Below are positions 14,788 to 20,620 of a stretch of 20,620 nt of DNA, piece after piece (positions within the stretch are counted from its first letter, which is position 1; each line of letters starts with the position of its first letter). Origin of the DNA: an uncultured Bacilli bacterium (GTDB lineage Bacteria; Bacillota_I; Bacilli_A; RF39; UBA660); the NCBI GenBank assembly GCA_947627145.1, contig CANQUW010000005.1, positions 1 through 20,620 on the forward strand, read 5' to 3'. The position numbers and the translations under genes are program-made. The notes under the pieces are model-generated. The model was not told where the DNA came from. It saw only the letters and a program-made list of their open reading frames with translations, and searched no databases.

Positions 14788-15999
14788 ATGAAGAAAAGAT
14801 ATTTATATATTTTAATTGTTACTATAATATTTTCTTATTTAGTTTTACCTGTTTCTGCAAGTGCTAAAACATTAAAACAATTTGAAGATGAAATGAATAC
14901 TTATATTAATGCACTTCAAGCTAAAAAGAATCAAGTAGCTAAAAATGAAGCTGAGATTGCTGAAATAAAGAGAAATATTTCAACACTTCAAAATAAAGTT
15001 AATGAGGCAGAAAAAGAAATAGAAAATTTACAAGTAGAGATAGATGATAGTAATAAAAAAATAGAAAAAAAAGGACAAGAAAGTAAAAAGATAATAGAAT
15101 ATCATCAAATATCTAATGGAGAAAATTCTTATTTGGAATATATATTTGGTGCTAAAACTATTAAAGATATGATTTATAGGGTTTCTATGGTAGAACAACT
15201 TACTGAATATAATGATAAAGTTATGAAAGAGTTAGATGCTCTTATAAAGAAGAATGAAAAACAACAGGTACAACTTAACAATAAAAAGACAGAACTTGGT
15301 GAATTAGAAAAGCAACTTAATAGTGAAAAAGCAAAAATAGAAGCTGAAAATATTGCTATTAGAGCAGGTATGCCTAGTGATGAAGAACAGATTAAACTTG
15401 CACAAGCTAATATTAAATATTATAAAAGTTTAGGTTGTGGAATTAATGAAGATGTTCAATCTTGTCAGTATAGAGTTGAACAAAGTAGAGGTGGTTCTTC
15501 TGGAGGATTTGGTTCTGTTCCTAGTACAAATGGATTTTTTAGACCTGTAGAATATGGAAGAATTAATCAAGCTTTTAATAGAGGACACATGGGAATGGAT
15601 ATAGGAAGTAGTAATAGAACTATTGAAATTCATCCAATTGCGGCAGGTGTTGTTACAGCTGTTTATTGGGATAGTTGTAGTAGTAGTAATTGTTCTGTTG
15701 GTTGTAATGGTCGTGCTAGAGTTGTTAAAGTTAAACATAATTATAATGGAAGATATTTATATTCCACTTATGCACATCTTAGTAGTTTTAATGTAGGAGT
15801 TGGACAAACTGTTACAGCTGATAGTGTACTTGGTAATATGGGAACAACTGGATGTTCTACTGGAAATCATTTACATTTGGAAATTAATGATTGTGATTGG
15901 AAGAGTCCAGGTGGAGGATGTAGTTGGAATACTTATGCTGCAACAGTTAAAAATCCTGCTAATTATGTAAATTTTCCTGCATCATGGACTAATAGATAA
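14788..15999 (+). CDS. Secreted PcsB/EnvC-like murein endopeptidase with M23 (LytM) domain
   Basis: 403 residues. A signal peptide ends near residue 26 (VLPVSASAK). Residues about 30-205 form the long coiled coil typical of EnvC and PcsB, which docks on FtsX. The C-terminal M23 domain (about 250-395) keeps the Zn and catalytic residues: HMGMD (His267, Asp271), YAHL (His330) and NHLHLE (His361, His363). Intact ligands predict an active peptidoglycan endopeptidase, unlike EnvC itself, whose LytM domain is inactive and which works by activating amidases; S. pneumoniae PcsB instead uses a CHAP domain. So this is an FtsEX-controlled hydrolase with its own catalytic M23 head. An insert with several cysteines (DSCSSSNCSVGC) sits in the domain and could form disulphides. 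Last gene of the ftsEX operon. Confidence 0.9.
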   Translation: MKKRYLYILIVTIIFSYLVLPVSASAKTLKQFEDEMNTYINALQAKKNQVAKNEAEIAEIKRNISTLQNKVNEAEKEIENLQVEIDDSNKKIEKKGQESKKIIEYHQISNGENSYLEYIFGAKTIKDMIYRVSMVEQLTEYNDKVMKELDALIKKNEKQQVQLNNKKTELGELEKQLNSEKAKIEAENIAIRAGMPSDEEQIKLAQANIKYYKSLGCGINEDVQSCQYRVEQSRGGSSGGFGSVPSTNGFFRPVEYGRINQAFNRGHMGMDIGSSNRTIEIHPIAAGVVTAVYWDSCSSSNCSVGCNGRARVVKVKHNYNGRYLYSTYAHLSSFNVGVGQTVTADSVLGNMGTTGCSTGNHLHLEINDCDWKSPGGGCSWNTYAATVKNPANYVNFPASWTNR

Positions 16000-16003
16000 T
16001 ATC

Positions 16004-16032
16004 AAAGATAGAAAAAATTCTATCTTTTTTTT
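16004..16032 (+). terminator. Intrinsic terminator of the ftsEX operon
   Basis: AAAGATAGAA pairs with TTCTATCTTT in a 10-bp perfect stem (from 16004) with an AAAA loop, followed by a T-run to about 16030. Confidence 0.9.
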
Positions 16033-16043
16033 CTATAAAGTAG

Positions 16044-16049
16044 TATAAT
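16044..16049 (+). promoter_or_regulatory. Candidate -10 of the aquaporin gene
   Basis: TATAAT at 16044-16049, 26 nt before the chosen ATG. The -35 position (near 16021-16026) falls inside the terminator stem, TATCTT. Confidence 0.45.
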
Positions 16050-16074
16050 TGGTTTAGAAAGGATGGAGAGTTTA

Positions 16075-16785
16075 ATGAAAAAATATTTAGCAGAATTTAT
16101 TGGTACTTTTGTACTTACTTTCGTTGGATGTGGAGCAGCAGCACTTTCTGGCGGAGTAGAAGGAGTGCTTGGGGTATTAGGGATTGCTATGGCATTTGGA
16201 CTTGCAATTGTTGCAATGGCATACTCTATTGGAAACATTTCAGGATGTCATATTAATCCAGCAGTTTCACTTGCTATGTGGATTAATAAAAAAATGGATG
16301 GACGTGACTTTATTGGTTATGTAGTCAGTCAAGTTTTAGGTGCAGTTGTTGCAGCAGCACTTTTAAAACTAATTGGTAGTATGTGTGATCCAATAATTAC
16401 TGGACTTGGAACTAATGGATACGGAAGTCTTTCTTATGTTCGTCTTGATATGATAGGTGCAATTATTATTGAAATAGTTTTAACTTTAATATTTGTACTT
16501 ACAATACTTGGTGTTACATCTAAGAAAGAATATTCTAGTGTTTCAGGACTTGTAATTGGTCTTGCTTTAGCATTTGTTCATATTATTGGTATTCCATTAA
16601 CTGGGACAAGTGTTAACCCTGCTAGAAGTTTAGGGCCAGCATTGTTTGCTGGAGGAGAAGCACTAAATCAAGTATGGGTATTTATATTAGCTCCACTTGT
16701 GGGTGCTCTAGTTGCTGCTTTTATTTGGAAATATCTTACTAAAGATGAAACAGATAAAAAAGAAACTAAGAAAAATAAAAAATAA
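16075..16785 (+). CDS. aqpZ: Aquaporin, AqpZ-type water channel
   Basis: 236 residues from ATG 16075, chosen because GGAGAG lies 6 nt upstream; ATG 16063 would overlap the ribosome site. Six transmembrane helices and two NPA boxes: HINPAV (Asn61-Ala63) and SVNPAR (Asn181-Arg184). The selectivity filter matches E. coli AqpZ in identity and spacing: Phe41, His169, Thr178, Arg184 (AqpZ Phe43, His174, Thr183, Arg189). Phe and His in these positions mean a narrow water pore and not a glycerol facilitator, which has Trp/Gly instead. The C-terminus is a Lys-rich cytoplasmic tail. It is monocistronic, with terminators on both sides. Confidence 0.92.
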   Translation: MKKYLAEFIGTFVLTFVGCGAAALSGGVEGVLGVLGIAMAFGLAIVAMAYSIGNISGCHINPAVSLAMWINKKMDGRDFIGYVVSQVLGAVVAAALLKLIGSMCDPIITGLGTNGYGSLSYVRLDMIGAIIIEIVLTLIFVLTILGVTSKKEYSSVSGLVIGLALAFVHIIGIPLTGTSVNPARSLGPALFAGGEALNQVWVFILAPLVGALVAAFIWKYLTKDETDKKETKKNKK

Positions 16786-16791
16786 TATTTT

Positions 16792-16818
16792 AGATACAAT
16801 ATATTTTGTATCTTTTTT
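16792..16818 (+). terminator. Intrinsic terminator after the aquaporin gene
   Basis: AGATACAA (16792-16799) pairs perfectly with TTGTATCT (16806-16813) over a 6-nt loop, then a T-run to 16818. Confidence 0.88.
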
Positions 16819-16828
16819 CTTTTTATTA

Positions 16829-16837
16829 TGGTAAAAT
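16829..16837 (+). promoter_or_regulatory. Extended -10 promoter of the LCP gene
   Basis: TGG-TAAAAT, with TAAAAT at 16832-16837, 23 nt before the ATG. No strong -35. Confidence 0.45.
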
Positions 16838-16859
16838 AATATTTAAGTAAGGTGATAAT

Positions 16860-18266
16860 ATGGGTAGATTTTTAAGTAAAGTTATAGGTATTATTTTAAC
16901 TGCTTTATGTGGTGTAACTATTTTTGCTATTTATAAAGTAGATATCTTACCTATAAAATATTTTTTGCCTATTAGTATAGTATCTTCTATTATAGTTTTA
17001 TTTTTAGACTTTAAATTATTAAGAAAGAAAACTAAAATTTTTAGTAGAATATTTTTTATGATAATTTCTATTTGTTTAATAGGTGGTATTATATATTTGC
17101 TTACTTATATAAATTCTATATATGATTTTATGAATAGTTTAGGACTTAGTGATTATGAGATTGCGACTTATGATGTTGTTGTTAAAAAAGATGGTAATTA
17201 TAAAAATATAAAAGATTTAAATGATAATAATATTTCATATCTTACTACTGATAAAAATTATGCTCAAGTTAAATTGTTACTTAGAACTAATATAAATTAT
17301 AAAGAAGTGAAAGAAAAAGAAGTATCTAAGTTAGTTAATAATTTTATAAATAGTGATTCTTCTTTTGTAATTGAAGATAATCATTATGAGATATTAAAAG
17401 AAGAATATGAAGAGTTAAATAATATTTCTAAAGTTATTAAAACATATAAAGTTATTGTTAAGAAAAATAAGTATAAAAATAAAGATAGTCGAGATCCATT
17501 TATTTTATATATAAGTGGTAATGATAGATATGGTAAAATAAGTAATGTTTCTAGAAGTGATGTTAATATACTTGCGGTTGTTAATCCGGATAGGGGAAAG
17601 ATATTACTTGTTTCTATTCCTAGAGATTATTATATAGATTTATATGGAACTGATTCTAAAGATAAACTTACTCATGCAGGTATGTATGGAATTGATACAA
17701 GTATTAATACAATTAATAATTTATTAGATGTTGATATTGATTATTATTTGAGAATGAATTTTTCTTCTCTTACAAAGAGTATCGATTTAATTGGTGGTGT
17801 TGATGTTTATTCTGATAGAGCGTTTACTTCTTATGTTGATGGTTCTGTAAAAATTGAAGAAGGTATTAATCATATGGATGGTAAGACTGCTTTAGCTTTT
17901 GCAAGAGAACGTCATGCTTATGAGACTGGAGATAGACATAGAGGAGAAAATCAGCAAGAAATAATTAAAGCAGTAATTGATAAGATGAGTAATAAGAAAA
18001 ATGTAGGTAAGTTTAAAGATATTTTAAAATCTTTAGAAGGAACATTTGAAACTAGTATGTCTTATAATAATATTGCTAATTTGATAAAAATGCAGATAGA
18101 TAGAAATATAAAATGGGATGTTAATAGTATTAGCTTAGATGGAAGTGGTAGTATGATGCCAACTTATAGTATGGGCTCTCGTAGACTTTATGTTATGATT
18201 CCTGATACAGATACTATAGATGAAGCTAAAGCTTGGATTGATAAAACATTAAAAGAAGAAAAATAA
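16860..18266 (+). CDS. LytR-CpsA-Psr (LCP) family wall glycopolymer ligase
   Basis: 468 residues. Three hydrophobic N-terminal segments (about 7-25, 33-50, 62-83) anchor it with the catalytic part outside. A domain of about 120 residues follows (VVVKKDGNYKNIKDLNDN...), an accessory region seen in some Firmicute LCP proteins. The LCP domain (about 230-375) has NILAVVNPDRGKILLVSIPRD with Arg255 and Asp256, the DKLTHAGMYG segment, IDLIGGVDVYS, and ALAFARERHAYETGDRHRGENQQ, which supplies the conserved Arg residues for the pyrophosphate. LCP enzymes transfer teichoic acid or capsule polymers from undecaprenyl-pyrophosphate to peptidoglycan. AAGGTGATAATATG gives a clear start. Confidence 0.93.
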   Translation: MGRFLSKVIGIILTALCGVTIFAIYKVDILPIKYFLPISIVSSIIVLFLDFKLLRKKTKIFSRIFFMIISICLIGGIIYLLTYINSIYDFMNSLGLSDYEIATYDVVVKKDGNYKNIKDLNDNNISYLTTDKNYAQVKLLLRTNINYKEVKEKEVSKLVNNFINSDSSFVIEDNHYEILKEEYEELNNISKVIKTYKVIVKKNKYKNKDSRDPFILYISGNDRYGKISNVSRSDVNILAVVNPDRGKILLVSIPRDYYIDLYGTDSKDKLTHAGMYGIDTSINTINNLLDVDIDYYLRMNFSSLTKSIDLIGGVDVYSDRAFTSYVDGSVKIEEGINHMDGKTALAFARERHAYETGDRHRGENQQEIIKAVIDKMSNKKNVGKFKDILKSLEGTFETSMSYNNIANLIKMQIDRNIKWDVNSISLDGSGSMMPTYSMGSRRLYVMIPDTDTIDEAKAWIDKTLKEEK

Positions 18267-18280
18267 AATTATAAATGTGA

Positions 18281-18315
18281 AAAAATTGCCAATAATATAA
18301 ATGGTGATTTTTTTT
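18281..18315 (+). terminator. Terminator hairpin overlapping the next gene's ribosome site
   Basis: AAAAATTGCCA (18281-18291) pairs with TGGTGATTTTT (18302-18312) with two G-U pairs and a 10-nt loop, ending in T's to 18315. The 3' arm contains GGTGAT, the ribosome site for the ATG at 18316. Confidence 0.65.
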
Positions 18316-19758
18316 ATGGAAAATAAAAGTATATGGATGGATGGTATTAAATTTTCTAAATGTAAGAAGTTAGATAAAAATATTAAAGTAGATGTATTAG
18401 TAATTGGTGGAGGTATTACTGGTATTAGTTGTTGTTATCAACTTAAAGATTCTAGATTAAAAGTCGCTTTGGTGGAGGCTAATACTATTGGTATGGGAGT
18501 TACTGCTAGAACTACAGGAAAACTTACTTTTTTACAGGATGGTATTTATTCTAAAATAAAAAAATCTAGTGGTTATAATAAGGCAAACTTATATTATGAA
18601 GCACAGAAAGATGCTATTGAAATAGTTAGAGGTATTGTTAAAAAAGAAAGAATAAGATGTAATCTTTCGTATAGTGATTCTTATTTATTTACAGAAGATG
18701 ATAATAATAAGAAGAAAATAGATGAAGAAAAAGAACTACTTAAAAGTTTTTCTGAGGATATTGAAGATATTTACAAATTACCTAATGGAGAAGAATGTTA
18801 TGGTATAAAAGCAAAAGGATGTTATGTTTTTCATCCTCTTAAATATTTAGAGTCTCTTAAAAAGAAACTAATAAATAGTGGAGTAGAAATTTACGAGGAT
18901 ACTAGAGTTTATTCAATAAATGATTTTAATAATTATTATTTAGTTAAAGCAGGCGATAATTTTATACAAGCTAAAAAAGTTGTTCTTGCGCTTCATTATC
19001 CATATTTTATAATGCCGTTTTTTATGCCATTTAAAGTTCATTTAGAAAAGTCTTATGTTGGAGCTTTTACTTCTAAAGATAAAATAGATTTTAATGCTAT
19101 TAGTTTAGATAAACCTGTTAAGTCAGAGAGATACTTGAAAGAGAGAAATATGACATATCAAATATTTTTATATGGTAGTAGGAATATTGCAATGGATGTG
19201 TGTGATAAGAAACATTTTAAGAAGTTAGAAGATATTTCTAAAAAGTTTAAATATATGTGGTCTAATATTGATATAATAACTGGAGATTCTATACCATATG
19301 TTGGAGAAATTAAAAATAATTTATTTCTTGCTACAGGTTATAATACTTGGGGTATGACTAATAGTACTATTGCATCAGTTGTTATAAAGGATTTGATACT
19401 TGGACGTGATAATAAATATAAAGATTTGTTTGATCCTAAAAGAGGAGTTAAAATATCTAGTTTGCCATTAGTTTTAGGAAGTAATTTTAAAAGTTATGTT
19501 GAAAGTAAGGTTGATGTTTCTAAGAGTTGGTATGATAATGTTAGAATAGAAAATGTAGATGGTAATAAGATTGGGATTTATACAGATGAAGAGGCACATG
19601 AACATATGGTATTTATTAAATGTCCTCATATGGGATGTAATTTATTTTTTAATGAGATAGATAAAACTTGGGATTGTCCTTGTCATGGTTCTAGATTTGA
19701 TGTTGATGGTAAAGTGATTAATGGACCTAGTAATTATGATATAAGTTATAAAAATTAA
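18316..19758 (+). CDS. FAD-dependent oxidoreductase with C-terminal Rieske [2Fe-2S] domain
   Basis: 480 residues from ATG 18316; the upstream ATG at 18301 lies in the terminator loop, before the GGTGAT ribosome site. The N-terminal DAO-type FAD fold has the dinucleotide motif VIGGGITGISCCYQL (Gly31-Gly33, Gly36) and later GDSIPYVGEIKNNLFLATGYNTWGMTNS, which closes the FAD site. The C-terminal Rieske domain has CPHMGC (Cys436, His438) and CPCHGS (Cys454, His457), a complete ligand set, followed by the expected GxVxxGPxxY segment. This fusion resembles B. subtilis YhfW-like proteins. The substrate is unknown; electrons probably pass between FAD and the cluster in the cytoplasm. It may depend on readthrough from the LCP gene, since no promoter is seen. 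Confidence 0.88.
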   Translation: MENKSIWMDGIKFSKCKKLDKNIKVDVLVIGGGITGISCCYQLKDSRLKVALVEANTIGMGVTARTTGKLTFLQDGIYSKIKKSSGYNKANLYYEAQKDAIEIVRGIVKKERIRCNLSYSDSYLFTEDDNNKKKIDEEKELLKSFSEDIEDIYKLPNGEECYGIKAKGCYVFHPLKYLESLKKKLINSGVEIYEDTRVYSINDFNNYYLVKAGDNFIQAKKVVLALHYPYFIMPFFMPFKVHLEKSYVGAFTSKDKIDFNAISLDKPVKSERYLKERNMTYQIFLYGSRNIAMDVCDKKHFKKLEDISKKFKYMWSNIDIITGDSIPYVGEIKNNLFLATGYNTWGMTNSTIASVVIKDLILGRDNKYKDLFDPKRGVKISSLPLVLGSNFKSYVESKVDVSKSWYDNVRIENVDGNKIGIYTDEEAHEHMVFIKCPHMGCNLFFNEIDKTWDCPCHGSRFDVDGKVINGPSNYDISYKN

Positions 19759-19768
19759 TATAAATTAT

Positions 19769-19798
19769 AAAGAATAATAGTTTTGTTATTCTTTTTTT
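19769..19798 (+). terminator. Intrinsic terminator after the Rieske oxidoreductase
   Basis: AAAGAATAA (19769-19777) pairs perfectly with TTATTCTTT (19786-19794), 8-nt loop, T-run to 19798. Confidence 0.85.
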
Positions 19799-19806
19799 GA
19801 TATAAT
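19798..19806 (+). promoter_or_regulatory. Extended -10 promoter after the terminator
   Basis: TGA-TATAAT, with TATAAT at 19801-19806, beginning at the last T of the preceding terminator and 21 nt before the next start. Confidence 0.55.
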
Positions 19807-19827
19807 AATTTTAGAAGGTGATGTGTA

Positions 19828-20325
19828 GTGAAAAAGAGTAAAATAAAATATGTATTTATATTTTCTATTGTAGGTATTGTACTTAATTTTTTATTAGAAT
19901 TTTATATAGATTATTCATTTAATCTTACATCTTGTATAAATTGTCTAAGTACTAAGATGGTTAGTGGTGGAAAGATAGGAAGTTTTTCTGTAATACCTAA
20001 CAGAGGAATAGAGATAATTAGAAATATATTATATATTAATCCAGATAATAATTCTATTAATGGAATTAATAATATAATTAGAATAGTTTTGTTATTATTC
20101 TTATTGGTAATTGCTTTAAAGATTATTATTTCAAATAAAAATAAGTTGAATAAGATGTCTATAACTTATTATAGTTTGTTTTTGATTGGAGTTATAGGTA
20201 ATATTACTAATTATAGATATTTAATATTATATAATATGAAGTTTAATATGGCGATATTATTACTTGTTTTAGGACTTATATTACTTGTTATTGATATGGT
20301 TATTAATAGAGTGGGAAAGAGTTGA
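19828..20325 (+). CDS. Small four-TM protein resembling signal peptidase II without catalytic Asp
   Basis: 165 residues from GTG 19828, with AAGGTGAT 5 nt upstream. Four hydrophobic segments (about 7-27, 82-102, 112-124, 139-159) and a polar loop between the first and second match the LspA layout and length. Faint LspA signatures are seen: IPNRGIE where LspA has a conserved N-x-G box, LIGVIGN then ITNYR (124-130) where LspA has GN-xx-DR, and FNMAI (139-143) where it has FNxAD. Both catalytic aspartates would be replaced, by Asn128 and Ile143. If homologous, it is an inactive relative that may bind lipoproteins or another membrane partner. It could instead be an unrelated membrane protein. It forms a unit with the following gene. 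Confidence 0.55.
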   Translation: MKKSKIKYVFIFSIVGIVLNFLLEFYIDYSFNLTSCINCLSTKMVSGGKIGSFSVIPNRGIEIIRNILYINPDNNSINGINNIIRIVLLLFLLVIALKIIISNKNKLNKMSITYYSLFLIGVIGNITNYRYLILYNMKFNMAILLLVLGLILLVIDMVINRVGKS

Positions 20326-20330
20326 TTATA

Positions 20331-20620
20331 ATGAAAAATACGGATGAATATAAAATAACATTGGGTAGAATATTTAAGCATTTAGGTGTTGTTAATCGTC
20401 ATCGTTTTAGAGTTTTTGTTTTGTGTTGCAAAGCAGGAATACCTTTTAGGGGATTAGTACATGATTTATCTAAGTATTCTCCTACTGAGTTTTTTGAAGG
20501 TGTTAAATATTTTTCGGGAAATAGAAGTCCAATAAAAAACTGCAAGATGGTTAATGGTTATAGTAAAGCATGGCTTCATCATAAAGGTCGTAATAAACAT
20601 CATTATGAATATTGGTATGA
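20331..20620 (+). CDS. DUF5662-like protein (3' end outside window)
   Basis: Only the first 96 or so codons are present, from ATG 20331, 5 nt after the previous stop. The sequence shows LGRIFKHLGVVNRHRF, LVHDLSKYSPTEFFEGVKYF and AWLHHKGRNKHHYEYW, a His-rich pattern I associate with the DUF5662 family. The HD and HHKGRNKHH clusters suggest metal binding, as in HD-type phosphohydrolases (inference); no function is established to my knowledge. The ribosome site (GGGAAAG) is weak, so coupling to the upstream membrane-protein gene is possible. Confidence 0.75.
   Translation, partial: MKNTDEYKITLGRIFKHLGVVNRHRFRVFVLCCKAGIPFRGLVHDLSKYSPTEFFEGVKYFSGNRSPIKNCKMVNGYSKAWLHHKGRNKHHYEYWY

Noticed and set aside
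15430..15738. Minus-strand open frame (102 codons) in the M23 gene
   Set aside because: Thr/Ser/Asn-rich antisense of a clearly coding catalytic domain.
16020..16238. Minus-strand open frame across the terminator and aquaporin start
   Set aside because: Runs through a terminator and an aquaporin's conserved N-terminus; antisense shadow.
16075..16785. Glycerol facilitator (GlpF) for the aquaporin
   Set aside because: Filter residues Phe41, His169, Thr178 and Arg184 match AqpZ spacing; GlpF would have Trp/Gly in the first two.

Overview
This window comes from a very AT-rich, walled, low-GC Gram-positive bacterium of the Bacillota (Bacilli-like; an uncultured gut lineage near Erysipelotrichia or RF39 is my inference, not shown). 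TGA is used as a stop and prfB carries a classic UGA frameshift, so the code is standard and not the Mycoplasma code. FtsEX, a LytM/M23 murein hydrolase and an LCP ligase show a peptidoglycan wall. Almost every gene lies on the + strand in short operons. Transcription units are divided by compact U-tailed hairpins, and many have extended -10 promoters (TGnTATAAT) placed right after the previous terminator.

Layout. (1) 2-2929: a three-gene operon made of the end of a PLP aminotransferase and two different ATP-grasp ligases, closed by a terminator. It looks like a small amino-acid or peptide-like metabolite pathway. (2) 2982-5762: LysR regulator, Nudix-fold protein with a damaged Nudix box, and asparaginyl-tRNA synthetase, read as one unit. 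(3) 5857-6516: a secreted mosaic protein with a Cys-rich head, two GCxD...SC repeats and a G5 domain. (4) 6606-7193: a HAD 5'-nucleotidase. (5) 7356-10231: prfB (frameshifted) and two YitT membrane proteins. (6) 10210-13086: an accessory-looking block with a weak or decaying XRE gene on the - strand, a perfect 21-bp inverted repeat, and two overlapping genes of unknown function (a large soluble protein and a two-TM membrane protein). (7) 13204-15999: ftsE, ftsX and a PcsB/EnvC-like M23 endopeptidase, a division and wall-hydrolysis module. (8) 16075-16785 AqpZ-type aquaporin; 16860-18266 LCP protein; 18316-19758 FAD oxidoreductase with a C-terminal Rieske domain; 19828-20325 a small membrane protein resembling signal peptidase II without its catalytic aspartates; 20331-end a DUF5662-like protein cut by the window edge.

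The best candidates for undescribed biology are the aminotransferase/ATP-grasp cluster beside the LysR-Nudix-AsnS unit, and the two-gene module at 10655-13086 with its inverted repeat. Intergenic stretches are all below about 200 bases. No tRNA, rRNA, CRISPR array or IS element is visible.
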